NCBI GenBank assembly: GCA_020846135.1
Contig: JADLEK010000039.1
Location: 1 to 36,908 of the forward strand
Direction: 5' to 3'
Source: Gammaproteobacteria bacterium
GTDB taxonomy: Bacteria > Pseudomonadota > Gammaproteobacteria > Competibacterales > Competibacteraceae
Length of the DNA stretch: 36,908 bases
The first letter of the stretch is position 1, and each line of letters begins with the position of its first letter. The notes under the pieces are model-generated. The model saw only the letters and a program-made list of their open reading frames with translations, had not been told where the DNA came from and ran no database searches. The translations under genes and the position numbers were made by a program. Positions 1-9,933 of this stretch are shown piece after piece.

Positions 1-18
1 AAGGTTTTGAGGGTGTGA
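1..18 (+). CDS. 3' end of an upstream gene (partial)
   Basis: The first bases are open in one frame and end at a TGA (16-18) that overlaps the GTG start of the next gene as GTGA. This is the usual form of translational coupling, so an upstream gene in the same operon probably ends here. Only five codons are visible, so nothing can be said about the product, and the call rests entirely on the overlap. Confidence 0.3.
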   Translation, partial: KVLRV

Positions 19-1076
19 AGGTCATCGACCGCTTAGCTACCGAAGGCAATTGGGCCTCCATTGCGCCGGAATCCACCGGTGTGCCGCGCATTGTGTTCTT
101 TTCCATCAAGGGCGGAGTGGGGCGCTCGACCGCGCTGGCGGCGTCCGCCTGGGCGCTGGCGCAAGCAGGCCAGCGGGTATTGGTGCTGGACCTTGATCTC
201 GAATCGCCGGGCTTGTCGTCCGCGTTGTTGCCCGAGGAGCGCCGCCCCACCTACGGGATTGCCGACTGGCTGGTGGAAGACCTGGTGGGCAACGACGGTA
301 CCGTGTTCGAAGACATGATGGCAACCAGCACACTCTCGCACGACGGAGAAATCTATGTCGTCCCGGCGCATGGCCGCAATCCCGGGGAGTATGTGGCTAA
401 ACTAGGGCGAGTGTGGATGCCTAAAACGCGGAGTGACGGTAGGCGAGAAGCCTGGTCGCAACGGCTTTCGCGTCTGATCGACGCCTTGGAGGCGCGCTGG
501 CAACCTGACGTGATCCTGCTCGATTCGCGGGCCGGCATCGACGAAGTGGCTTCGAGCTGCGTGACCGATCTTGGCGCCTACCTGGTGCTGCTATTCGCCA
601 TCGATGGCGAGCAAACCTGGTCGGGCTATCGCATTCTGTTCCGGCATTGGCGTACATCCGGCGTAGCTGAAGCTATACGTGAGCGGCTGCAAGTGGTCGG
701 TGCGATGATTCCGGAAACCGATGCTGCCCAGTATTTTTCTGACATGCGTGAGCACAGCTCCAACTTATTCAGTGAAGAACTTTACGACGATGTTCCACCT
801 CCCCCGCAGGGAAGCATTGGCCCTGATCCATCTAATCAAAAAAACTGGAAAGTTAAACAGTTTACTGAGGGATGGAGTTTTGATGCTTCTGACGAAGATG
901 CGCCGCATTATCCTTGGGCGGTTCGCTGGCATCGCGGGTTCGCGGCGCTGCGTTCCCTGCATACGCGCCTCGAATCCATCGATGCACAGGAGGTCAACAC
1001 CGTTTTCGGGTCACTGATCGGAAACCTGGCGCGTGTCCTCGGCAACGAGGAAGAGAAAGGACAATGGCTGACGTAA
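15..1076 (+). CDS. ParA/MinD-type ATPase, KGGVGR variant
   Basis: A 353-residue SIMIBI-class P-loop ATPase. The deviant Walker A motif KGGVGRST lies near residues 33-40, followed by the strand and switch motif VLVLDLDLESPGL and a Walker B-like strand DVILLDSRAGID near residue 170. The GR in place of GK(T) marks the 'KGGVGR-motif variant' branch, which is usually encoded beside other NTPases rather than as a chromosome-partitioning parA with parB; no parB is seen here. The C-terminal half is not recognised and contains an AT-richer stretch (about 730-900). The GTG start at 15 has GAGGG just upstream and overlaps an upstream stop. The 3' end overlaps the next gene by 13 bases. A role in DNA partitioning, protein positioning or defence cannot be decided from sequence alone. 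Confidence 0.7.
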   Translation: MKVIDRLATEGNWASIAPESTGVPRIVFFSIKGGVGRSTALAASAWALAQAGQRVLVLDLDLESPGLSSALLPEERRPTYGIADWLVEDLVGNDGTVFEDMMATSTLSHDGEIYVVPAHGRNPGEYVAKLGRVWMPKTRSDGRREAWSQRLSRLIDALEARWQPDVILLDSRAGIDEVASSCVTDLGAYLVLLFAIDGEQTWSGYRILFRHWRTSGVAEAIRERLQVVGAMIPETDAAQYFSDMREHSSNLFSEELYDDVPPPPQGSIGPDPSNQKNWKVKQFTEGWSFDASDEDAPHYPWAVRWHRGFAALRSLHTRLESIDAQEVNTVFGSLIGNLARVLGNEEEKGQWLT

Positions 1077-2488
1077 CGAAAATCCGCGAAGCCATCATTG
1101 CGGCATTGCCCATTGACACCGCCAATCATGGTGAACCTCCGGACGCTGCCGCTCTGTACATCCCACCGGCTCACGTCAAGGCCCTGCGCCTGGAGTGCAA
1201 TCTTGTGGTCGGCACCCGCGGGGTAGGAAAATCGTTCTGGACGGCCGCGTTGGGTTCATCCGATCTACGCGCCGCTCTCGGATCATCGGTTCGCGAACTT
1301 GACCATACGGATGTCCGCATCGGGTTTTCGATGACGGAGTCCATCGACCACTACCCCAACGCCGAAATCTTCGCACAGATGCTCGGCTCAGGGATCGAAG
1401 CTTACGACATCTGGCGTGCTGTTGTTGTGCGCTGGCTCGCCGCGAGACTGTCCGAGAACTTACCGAACGCGCATTGGACCGATACCGTCAGATGGTTGAA
1501 AGAAAACCCAGAAGACACGGCCAGGCTGATGCAGCGAGCCGACACGGTCTTCGCCGAGAAACAACGATTCGGCTTGATTGTCTTCGATGCCTTGGATCGC
1601 ACCGGCAACGATTGGCGAGTCATGGATGGCATCGTGCGCGATCTCTTGCGCACCACCCTCTGGCTCAAGTCGTATTCCAGGCTCTCAGCTAAAGTATTTC
1701 TCCGCGAGGATCAGTTCGAGCGCACGGTCACCGATTTCCCGGATGCCTCCAAACTGCTGGCTACCCGTGCCGATCTGACTTGGGCGCGGCATGATCTGCA
1801 CGGACTCTTGTGGCAAACACTGATTAATGCGCCGTGTGAGCGGTTGCGCGAGCTTTATCGTTCGGTGGTCAAAGCGTCTCCCAGCGAATCCAATGGCGTC
1901 TGGCAACTACCCGGCGAACTCAAAAAGGAAACGCTGAGCCAGCGCGCTTTGTTCGAGGCGCTGGCGGGGCTGTGGATGGGGCGCGACCGGCGGCGCGGCG
2001 TACCTTATATCTGGTCGGTAGGACATCTGGCCGATGGCAAAGGCCGCACATCACCTCGATCGTTCCTGGCGGCCATCCGGCAAGCCGCAGAGGATTCCTT
2101 GGAGCGCTATCCTGACCATCCCCTCCCGCTGCACTACGAAAGCATCAAGCGCGGCATCCAAAGGGCCTCGGAGATTCGCGTTGATGAAATAGCCGAAGAT
2201 TATCCCTGGGTGCGAACATTCATGTCACCGCTGGCCGGTCTGACTGTGCCCTGCGAGTATGCCTTGATCGAACAACACTGGACCCACGATTTTCCAAGTG
2301 GACCAGGCGCTGCATCGGTCGGGCGCTTGCCGCCCCAACATGCCGAACGCGGTTGGGACGGTCTCAGGCAAGACCTGATCCGGCTGGGCATTTTCGAGAC
2401 CAAGAAAGACGGACGGATCGACATGCCGGATCTCTATCGCGTCGGTTTCGGTCTGGGTCGCCGTGGTGGTGTCAAGCCAAAGGGCTGA
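1064..2488 (+). CDS. P-loop NTPase of unknown function
   Basis: About 474 residues from the ATG at 1064, chosen because an AAAGGA ribosome-binding site precedes it and it overlaps the previous gene by 13 bases; the frame stays open further upstream to 914 but inside the ATPase gene. A Walker A motif GTRGVGKSF lies near residues 46-54, and a hydrophobic strand LIVFDALDR (near residue 170) looks like Walker B with an arginine sensor. The remainder is predicted soluble and has no domain I recognise; a long helical C-terminal half follows. The arrangement of an ATPase core with a large unassigned C-terminus next to a ParA-like partner suggests a two-ATPase complex. STAND/KAP-like or Sll1717-like ATPases are the closest style, without certainty. 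Confidence 0.6.
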   Translation: MADVTKIREAIIAALPIDTANHGEPPDAAALYIPPAHVKALRLECNLVVGTRGVGKSFWTAALGSSDLRAALGSSVRELDHTDVRIGFSMTESIDHYPNAEIFAQMLGSGIEAYDIWRAVVVRWLAARLSENLPNAHWTDTVRWLKENPEDTARLMQRADTVFAEKQRFGLIVFDALDRTGNDWRVMDGIVRDLLRTTLWLKSYSRLSAKVFLREDQFERTVTDFPDASKLLATRADLTWARHDLHGLLWQTLINAPCERLRELYRSVVKASPSESNGVWQLPGELKKETLSQRALFEALAGLWMGRDRRRGVPYIWSVGHLADGKGRTSPRSFLAAIRQAAEDSLERYPDHPLPLHYESIKRGIQRASEIRVDEIAEDYPWVRTFMSPLAGLTVPCEYALIEQHWTHDFPSGPGAASVGRLPPQHAERGWDGLRQDLIRLGIFETKKDGRIDMPDLYRVGFGLGRRGGVKPKG

Positions 2489-2523
2489 CTGTGGTCTTTG
2501 GTCTTTGATCTGTGACCATCCGC

Positions 2524-2622
2524 CGTGGGTAGTTCTGCATCTAGTAGTGACCTTCCACGTCGCAGATCCCTGGATTCAGCATCATGCTCATTGGGGCACG
2601 ACATTTTGCAGGACTACCCACG
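2524..2622. repeat. 16-bp inverted repeat pair with 67-nt spacer
   Basis: Arms at 2524-2539 (CGTGGGTAGTTCTGCA) and 2607-2622 are reverse complements with one mismatch. The element sits between two convergent genes, 35 bases after the stop of the P-loop gene. It has no uridine tract, so it is not a simple terminator. It could be the ends of a small non-autonomous element, a recombination footprint or a long-stem RNA. Confidence 0.5.
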
Positions 2623-2644
2623 AACCGTTTTATTGATGTTTTTT

Positions 2645-5389
2645 TCAGTCAACCAGCCGCAGACCCGGCGGCAGCGTCTCGCCGAACACCCGTCCGGCGT
2701 CAGCTTCATCCAGTTCCATCACTGTTTCGACCATCCGCAACCATGTCGCGGGCGCTTTGGCGACGCGCAGCCGTTGCATCACCTGCGTTCGCCGGTTGTC
2801 ATCGACATCCCGCTCACGGTCTCCGCTCAGTCGCGCCAGCAGGGTCGCGGCAAAGGCGGCCGGCGCAACCGCCTTCCAGTCCAGGTCCAGTACCCGATCC
2901 AGCCAGATCGCCGCTGTTGCGGTGGGAACAACATCATGGGCGCTACCGTAAGCCGGAACCCGCGTTCCCAGTCGCCCGACCGCCCACCACAGTTGCGGCG
3001 ATGCGCCTTTGCGCGCCAGCCGCGCCAGCAACATCGCGCCAAGCTCAGCCTTCTGCGCCGCCGGCAACCGTTCCAGCACCGCCGCCAGCCGCGCCATGTC
3101 TTCAATGCCCGGCGGGTCTTTGGCCGCTTTACCGGTCAGCGGTCGCAGCGCTTTAAGCAAATCTACGCCGATCCGGGCCTGCGCCGCCGCATCCAGCCCG
3201 CCGGCGACCCGTCGCCACAAGGTCCACCATTCCGCCCAGTTCTGGCTTTCCTGCGGGTAGTGCAGACCTTGTTCATAAAGCGTCCACAGTTGCCCGGCCC
3301 GCCACTCATCGAGCGGATAGCCGAAGCCAGGCCGCAAACAGACGCCGGCCAGGCTGAACCAGAGTCGTTCATGATCCGCCGAGCGCCGCCGCCGCCGAGC
3401 GCTGTTCCACAATATCCCAAACAATGCGCGCAACAACGGCGGTTCCCAGGTCTCGCGCTGACCGAGCAGCCGTTCCAGATCATTCCGCAACGCTTTGATC
3501 GCTTTTGGATCGACTGTCGGGGCGCGAGGGCCGTAAAATTGCTCCAGCCGCGCCGCCGCATCCGGGAAGCGGGGATGCAACCGGGCCAGAGTCGCCGCAT
3601 CGCCGCCGCGTAATTGAAAGGCCAGCCGCCAGCGCTGGGCTGTATCGTCCACCGCCACGCAATCCACTTCCAGCGTCCCTACCTCAGTCAGTTGCGCGAC
3701 CAGTTGCACCGGCACTTCACCTGCCCCTGCTTCACTCTCCAGCACTGTCGCAATCGGCGGCAACGGCATGAAATGTTCCGTCTCCAGTTCTACCACCGCG
3801 CCGGGCAGATCAACCGGGTCGCCGGTCGAGGCCAGCAGATGAAATTGCACCGGTTCGCCGAGCCGCAGCGAAAAAGTGCGATGGAGACGGATTTCCCGGC
3901 CTTCCTCTACGCCATGCGGCAACAGGCAGATAGCGGTTTTTTGCCCCCGGTCGCCGGCCACCTGCAGTACATAGCTTCGCGCCGAGCCGCCGCCAATTTT
4001 CAAGCCCTGACCGCGCCGGGCCAGCCCATAAGCCACCGCGCCCCGCGCCACGGCCAAATCCGGATCGGGATTGTCCAGGCGTTGCAGCGGAGCGCCGCGC
4101 CAACCGGCCAGAATCGTCAGCAGCCGTTCAACCAGAGCTGCACCGTGAAACACTCCACCATTGAGCAAGACCGCATCGGGCAGGGCAGGTTGATCGGTTG
4201 CGACTGATTCGCCCAGCGCCTGCCGGGAGGCGGTGGCGTGCTGAGCCAGAAACGCCGCCAGATGACGGCTAATCGCCGGATCAGCGGCATAGGGCAACCC
4301 AAATTCGACCATCGCCGCCCGCCGACTCTGCGGATGTTCGTTCGCTGCCACCCCCGGCAGAAAGCCGTCCACCAGCAAGCGCTGCACTTCGTCACGGCTG
4401 AGTTCCGCCGACCGTGATCCCCCGATCAACCGCGATCCCCCGCCCAACACCGTCACCGTAGTCCGCTCCGGCGCATCCTTCGCCAGCAACCGCTCCTTGG
4501 CGCTCCGGCATTGCTGCCAGAGCTGCGAGAGCTCGCCGCTACTCAACCGCCCACCGCCGAACTGCTGTTCAACCGTCCGGGCCAAGGTCAAATCCATATT
4601 GTCGCCGCCCAGCATCAGATGATCGCCAACCCCGATCCGGGTCAATTGCGGACCGGTTTCACTGGTTTCGATCTGAATCAGGGTTAAATCGGTCGTACCA
4701 CCGCCCACGTCGCAGACCAGCAATAACCGGGATTCGCCCAGCGCCCCCGCCAGATCATCGCGATGCCGTTGCAGCCAGTCGTAGCAGGCCGCCTGTGGCT
4801 CTTCCAGCAGGCGCATCTGTGGCAAACCGGCCAGCCTGGCCGCTTCCAGAGTCAAGGCGCGCGCCGCTTCGTCAAATGAGGCCGGCACGGTCAGCACCAG
4901 CTCCTGCCGTTCCAGCGGGTGCCGGGGAAAGTGCGCATTCCAAGCGGCGCGCAGGTGAGCGAGAAAACTGGCGCTGGCGGCGACCGGCGAGACCTTGATG
5001 ACCTCGTCTGCCGCGCCCCACGGCAGGATGGGCGCAGTGCGATCCACGCCGGAATGCGACAGCCAGCTTTTGGCGCTGGCGACCAGTCGCCCCGGCACCC
5101 GCGATCCCCGTTCCCGCGCCAGTTCGCCAATGATGACCGTGGCGACTTCGCCGGGATCGGCAAACGGCCAGGGTAATTGGGTATCGGCGGCAGCCAGTTC
5201 GCCCACCGCCGGGTGATAGCGCACCGAGGGCAACAAGGGCCGGGCAGCGACCGCGCCGGGCGCGATCAACTGGTCGATGGGGAACAGGCGAATATCGGCA
5301 GCGGCGCGGAGGTCGGCGTAGGCCACCACCGTATGGGTGGTGCCCAGATCAATGCCCACCAGATAGCGGGATGTAGCGGATCGGGCGAT
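2645..5389 (-). CDS. Hsp70-family protein with large C-terminal extension
   Basis: An Hsp70/DnaK-type ATPase of about 914 residues. Visible motifs are the phosphate-1 loop YLVGIDLGTTHTVVAY, the strand LVLTVPASFDEAAR, the phosphate-2 loop LVCDVGGGTTDLTL and LLNGGVFHG. The C-terminal 350 residues are not a normal substrate-binding domain and lid; they resemble the DUF3731-type extension found in one of the two Hsp70s of Hsp70/Hsp70/DUF2760 loci. The start is uncertain: no ATG, GTG or TTG lies close to the conserved N-terminus. An ATC codon at 5389-5387 sits 8 bases after a perfect GGAGG (5402-5398), so I end the gene there. The frame is open to a GTG at 5491, but that start has no ribosome-binding site and would add a hairpin-encoded segment. 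Probably a specialised co-chaperone of the neighbouring Hsp70. Confidence 0.85.
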   Translation of the reverse strand: MARSATSRYLVGIDLGTTHTVVAYADLRAAADIRLFPIDQLIAPGAVAARPLLPSVRYHPAVGELAAADTQLPWPFADPGEVATVIIGELARERGSRVPGRLVASAKSWLSHSGVDRTAPILPWGAADEVIKVSPVAASASFLAHLRAAWNAHFPRHPLERQELVLTVPASFDEAARALTLEAARLAGLPQMRLLEEPQAACYDWLQRHRDDLAGALGESRLLLVCDVGGGTTDLTLIQIETSETGPQLTRIGVGDHLMLGGDNMDLTLARTVEQQFGGGRLSSGELSQLWQQCRSAKERLLAKDAPERTTVTVLGGGSRLIGGSRSAELSRDEVQRLLVDGFLPGVAANEHPQSRRAAMVEFGLPYAADPAISRHLAAFLAQHATASRQALGESVATDQPALPDAVLLNGGVFHGAALVERLLTILAGWRGAPLQRLDNPDPDLAVARGAVAYGLARRGQGLKIGGGSARSYVLQVAGDRGQKTAICLLPHGVEEGREIRLHRTFSLRLGEPVQFHLLASTGDPVDLPGAVVELETEHFMPLPPIATVLESEAGAGEVPVQLVAQLTEVGTLEVDCVAVDDTAQRWRLAFQLRGGDAATLARLHPRFPDAAARLEQFYGPRAPTVDPKAIKALRNDLERLLGQRETWEPPLLRALFGILWNSARRRRRSADHERLWFSLAGVCLRPGFGYPLDEWRAGQLWTLYEQGLHYPQESQNWAEWWTLWRRVAGGLDAAAQARIGVDLLKALRPLTGKAAKDPPGIEDMARLAAVLERLPAAQKAELGAMLLARLARKGASPQLWWAVGRLGTRVPAYGSAHDVVPTATAAIWLDRVLDLDWKAVAPAAFAATLLARLSGDRERDVDDNRRTQVMQRLRVAKAPATWLRMVETVMELDEADAGRVFGETLPPGLRLVD

Positions 5390-5461
5390 GACGCAATCCT
5401 CCGGTTCACAAAAACTGCAAATCAGTCTCAGCGGGTTTAATGCGGTAAAATAGCCATTCAG

Positions 5462-5489
5462 GATGGGGAACCCGAACGGATTCCCCATC
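5462..5489. repeat. Perfect 9-bp hairpin upstream of Hsp70
   Basis: GATGGGGAA (5462-5470) pairs with TTCCCCATC (5481-5489) around a 10-base loop. It lies about 70 bases upstream of the proposed Hsp70 start, on the leader side. There is no U-tract on either strand, so it is more likely an mRNA leader structure or protein-binding palindrome than a terminator. Confidence 0.4.
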
Positions 5490-5551
5490 ACAGGGAGACT
5501 AGATGATGCGGACGCCAGCCGTCGTATTCATCCTGCTGAGCCGGTAAACAG

Positions 5552-5692
5552 TTAGCCACGGCGCGTCCGCCTAAAGATAAACATTGTGCAGTGTGCGGCA
5601 AGGCTTTTATGACGGTCGGGCGCAGCGTGTATTGCTCGAATGCGTGCCGACAACGGGCGAAATATGCGCGGATGAAGCGGGATTCTGCATAG
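5552..5692 (+). pseudogene. Short zinc-ribbon protein, start codon missing
   Basis: This frame encodes a compact Cys4 zinc-ribbon: HCAVCGKAF followed by VYCSNACRQRAKYAR, then stop at 5690. CxxC (first Cys codon 5585) and CxxxC spacing with the ACRQRA tail is typical of small zinc-ribbon proteins or zinc-ribbon tails. No ATG, GTG or TTG occurs between the in-frame TGA at 5537 and the first cysteine; the codon where a start would be expected (TTAGCCACG) is TTA. A second frame just upstream has a good AGGGAG site and ATG at 5503 but stops at 5545, and a +1 shift there would join the two. Either a decayed microgene, a frameshifted gene or one using a rare start. It lies on the opposite strand to both Hsp70 genes. 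Confidence 0.45.
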
Positions 5693-5712
5693 TCCCATCA
5701 TCCTGAATCGCT

Positions 5713-7550
<1,838 letters not shown>

Positions 7551-7554
<4 letters not shown>

Positions 7555-8096
7555 AGTTCCACCTCCGCCGCCGCCAGCACCCGGACATCGTGACCTTCAG
7601 CGATTTTCGGCAGCGTAATTCCCGCTGCCCGCCAGCCGCGATGCATCAAGGTTCCGGTAAACGGCGGCTGACCAACCACGTTGCCAGTCAAGCGCACCGC
7701 CGCCGCATCAAATCCAGCGGGCAGCGTGAGTCGGCTACCTTCGGCCTCGGGCCGCACCGGCTCCAGTTGCAGGTAATCGCGAATGATCTTGCGGCAACCT
7801 TCGTGAACCACCCGCGCCGCGCCGCCGATCTCGGCATCGGAATAGGCAGCGACGTTTTCTTCCAGAAAATCGACAAACCGCCCTTCCTGCTGCAACAGGG
7901 CCAATAATTGCAAGGCCGAGTCCGGGGAGGTTTCGCGCAGTGGCGGTTTGGGCGGTTCCACGATGGCTGGCGGTCGTGATTCGCCGCGCTCCAGCCGCAA
8001 CACGTCACCGGCAAAGCCGCTTTCGGTCAGAATCCGCCCGAAGGCGCGCAACGCCAGAGTCAGGCGAGTAAAAAAACCGGGTTGTGAATCGTGCAT
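7551..8096 (-). CDS. DUF2760 domain protein
   Basis: About 181 residues from the ATG at 8096, which has GGGAG 8 bases upstream; an earlier ATG at 8111 lies too close to that site. After a variable, proline-rich N-terminus, the conserved DUF2760 region starts with LLALLQQEGRFVDFLEE and continues through VHEGCRKIIRDYLQLEPVR and LTGNVVGQPPFTGTL to an ADVEL-like end. The protein has no obvious catalytic residues, signal peptide or membrane segment. It is the first gene of a DUF2760-Hsp70-Hsp70 unit and is translationally coupled to the first Hsp70. Such proteins are recurrent partners of this Hsp70 pair; a nucleotide-exchange, J-like or client-presenting role is conceivable but not visible in the sequence. 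Confidence 0.82.
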
Positions 8097-8330
8097 ACAA
8101 CAAACTCCCATCAATCGAGGCTAAACTTTCCAGTATCCTATCATGCGTTGGTTAGCCGCCGACGCTGACAAAATCGCATTGATCTGGCCAAATTGGCTTA
8201 TCATGAAGCCAGGGTGGACAAGGTTTGGTCGGCTGGATGTTCAGGGGTAGCGACAAGGAGCGCCCTGCGTTACCCAACCGGAAAAACTGCTGCATAATAA
8301 GACACGCAAGATGATTCCAGGAGTGGCAGC

Positions 8331-8699
8331 ATGGCCCGCATATTGATTGTCGACGACTCGCCTACTCAGACGCTGAGTATTTCCAAGATCTTGAAGAAAC
8401 ATGGACACGAAATTATCACCGCCAAGGACGGGGAGGAAGGCGTTGAAGTCGCCAAGGCTGAGTTACCCGACTTGGTGCTGATGGATGTGGTCATGCCCAA
8501 GATCAATGGATTTCAGGCCACCCGGCAAATCACCAAAAATCCCTCCACCAGCCATATCCCGGTCATTATCGTGACCACCAAGGATCAGGAAACCGACCGG
8601 ATTTGGGGGGCGCGGCAAGGCGCCAAGAGCTATGTGACCAAACCGGTTGAGGAAGAGTTGCTCATGAACGCCATCAACCAGTACTTGCCCAAGCCGTAA
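8331..8699 (+). CDS. Single-domain response regulator, PilH/PilG-like
   Basis: A 122-residue stand-alone CheY-like receiver. The acidic pair D8-D9, phosphoacceptor D52 in LVLMDVVMP, T82/T83 and K104 in YVTKP are all present, so it should be phosphorylatable. There is no output domain. The sequence style (MARILIVDDSPTQ, SKILKKHGHE, TTKDQETDRIWGARQGA) is that of the twitching-motility regulators PilH and PilG. In most gammaproteobacteria these sit with pilI, pilJ and chpA; none is visible here, so this is an orphan copy. Start ATG has AGGAG 8 bases upstream. Likely monocistronic. Confidence 0.85.
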   Translation: MARILIVDDSPTQTLSISKILKKHGHEIITAKDGEEGVEVAKAELPDLVLMDVVMPKINGFQATRQITKNPSTSHIPVIIVTTKDQETDRIWGARQGAKSYVTKPVEEELLMNAINQYLPKP

Positions 8700-8719
8700 T
8701 CCCGCCTAAGAGGCTGATC

Positions 8720-8739
8720 CCCGGCAGTTTCCCGCCGGG
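8720..8739. terminator. Small GC hairpin between convergent genes
   Basis: CCCGGC (8720-8725) pairs with GCCGGG (8734-8739) across an 8-base loop, 20 bases past the response regulator stop and just beyond the stop of the convergent PLP-enzyme gene. No strong T-run follows, so only a weak bidirectional terminator is suggested. Confidence 0.3.
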
Positions 8740-8751
8740 ATGTCGCCGGGT

Positions 8752-9915
8752 TCAGCCCAGCGCCTGCGCCAGATCGGCGATCAGGTCCGCTACGTCCTCA
8801 ATGCCCACCGACAGTCGCACCAACCCGTCGTCAATGCCCAGTTCCCGACGCACTTCGGGCGGCACCGAGGCGTGGGTCATGATCGCCGGATGTTCGATCA
8901 GACTCTCCACTCCGCCTAGACTCTCGGCCAGCATGAAGACCCGGCAGCGAGTTAGAAACCGCACGACTTCGGTCAGATCGCCACGCACTACCGCCCCGAT
9001 CATCCCGCCAAAGCGGTTATCCATCTGCCGCCGCGCCAGTGCGTGTTGCGGATGACTCGGCAAACCGGGATAGATGACCCGCTCGATCTTCGGGTGCTGC
9101 TCCAGCCAGGCGGCGATCTGGAGGGCATTGGCGCTATGTCGCTCCATCCGCAAGGCCAGGGTTTTCAGACCGCGCAAGGCCAGAAAGCTGTCGAAGGGAC
9201 TGGCAATCGCGCCAATGGCGTTTTGCAGATAGCCAAGCCGTTCCGCCAGCGCCGCGTCCCGGCACACCGCGATCCCGCCAATCAGGTCGGAATGGCCGTT
9301 CAGATACTTGGTCGCGGAATGAATCACCAGGTCAAAGCCCCATTCCAGCGGGCGCTGCGCCCAGGGCGTGGCGAAGGTGTTGTCGGCGACGGTCAGCAGG
9401 CCACGCTCGCGGGCCACTTCGACCACCATCGCCAAATCGACCAGCTTTAACAACGGATTACTGGGGGTTTCCACCCAGATCATCCGGGTTTCCGGGGTCA
9501 GCGCCCGCTCCAGCAGCGCCCGGTTACTGAGGTCGCTGTAGGAAAAGGTCAGCCCGGCGCTGCGCCGCCGCACCTGCTCGAATAGACGTCGGGTTCCGCC
9601 ATAAAGATCATCCAGCGCCACGACCTGATCGCCACTGTCCAGCAATTCCAGCACGGTCGAGGTAGCCGCCAGTCCCGAAGCGAAGGCAAACCCGGCCACG
9701 CCGCCCTCCAGATCCGCTATGCAGCGTTCATAAGCGAAGCGGGTCGGATTCTGACTGCGCGAATACTCAAAACCCTGATGGACGCCTGGACTGGACTGAA
9801 CATAGGTTGAGGTGGCGTAGATCGGCGTCACGATCGCGCCGGTCGTCGGATCGGGGGATTGACCGGCGTGAATGGCGCGGGTGGCAAAACCGGGCGGTTG
9901 GGGAAAATCAATCAT
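8752..9915 (-). CDS. Cys/Met metabolism PLP enzyme (cystathionine gamma-synthase/lyase type)
   Basis: A 387-residue fold-type I PLP enzyme of the Cys/Met metabolism family. Seen are FATRAIHAGQ near the start, PIYATSTY, the cofactor-stacking DDLYGGTRR (Y105), ADNTFATP with D178, and HSATKYLNGHSD carrying the PLP lysine K203. Length is standard for the family. Members make or break cystathionine, or sulfhydrylate O-succinyl/acetylhomoserine; the exact reaction cannot be fixed by reading. The sulfurtransferase two genes upstream gives a loose sulfur-metabolism theme. Start ATG at 9915; the upstream DUF3011 gene ends 18 bases away, so they may share a transcript. Confidence 0.85.
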   Translation of the reverse strand: MIDFPQPPGFATRAIHAGQSPDPTTGAIVTPIYATSTYVQSSPGVHQGFEYSRSQNPTRFAYERCIADLEGGVAGFAFASGLAATSTVLELLDSGDQVVALDDLYGGTRRLFEQVRRRSAGLTFSYSDLSNRALLERALTPETRMIWVETPSNPLLKLVDLAMVVEVARERGLLTVADNTFATPWAQRPLEWGFDLVIHSATKYLNGHSDLIGGIAVCRDAALAERLGYLQNAIGAIASPFDSFLALRGLKTLALRMERHSANALQIAAWLEQHPKIERVIYPGLPSHPQHALARRQMDNRFGGMIGAVVRGDLTEVVRFLTRCRVFMLAESLGGVESLIEHPAIMTHASVPPEVRRELGIDDGLVRLSVGIEDVADLIADLAQALG

Positions 9916-9933
9916 GGTGGGAATCCTGAACGC

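Noticed and set aside
2525..3613. Long plus-strand frame of 362 codons
   Set aside because: Lies antisense to the Hsp70 C-terminus; arginine/proline-rich composition typical of a shadow frame in GC-rich DNA.
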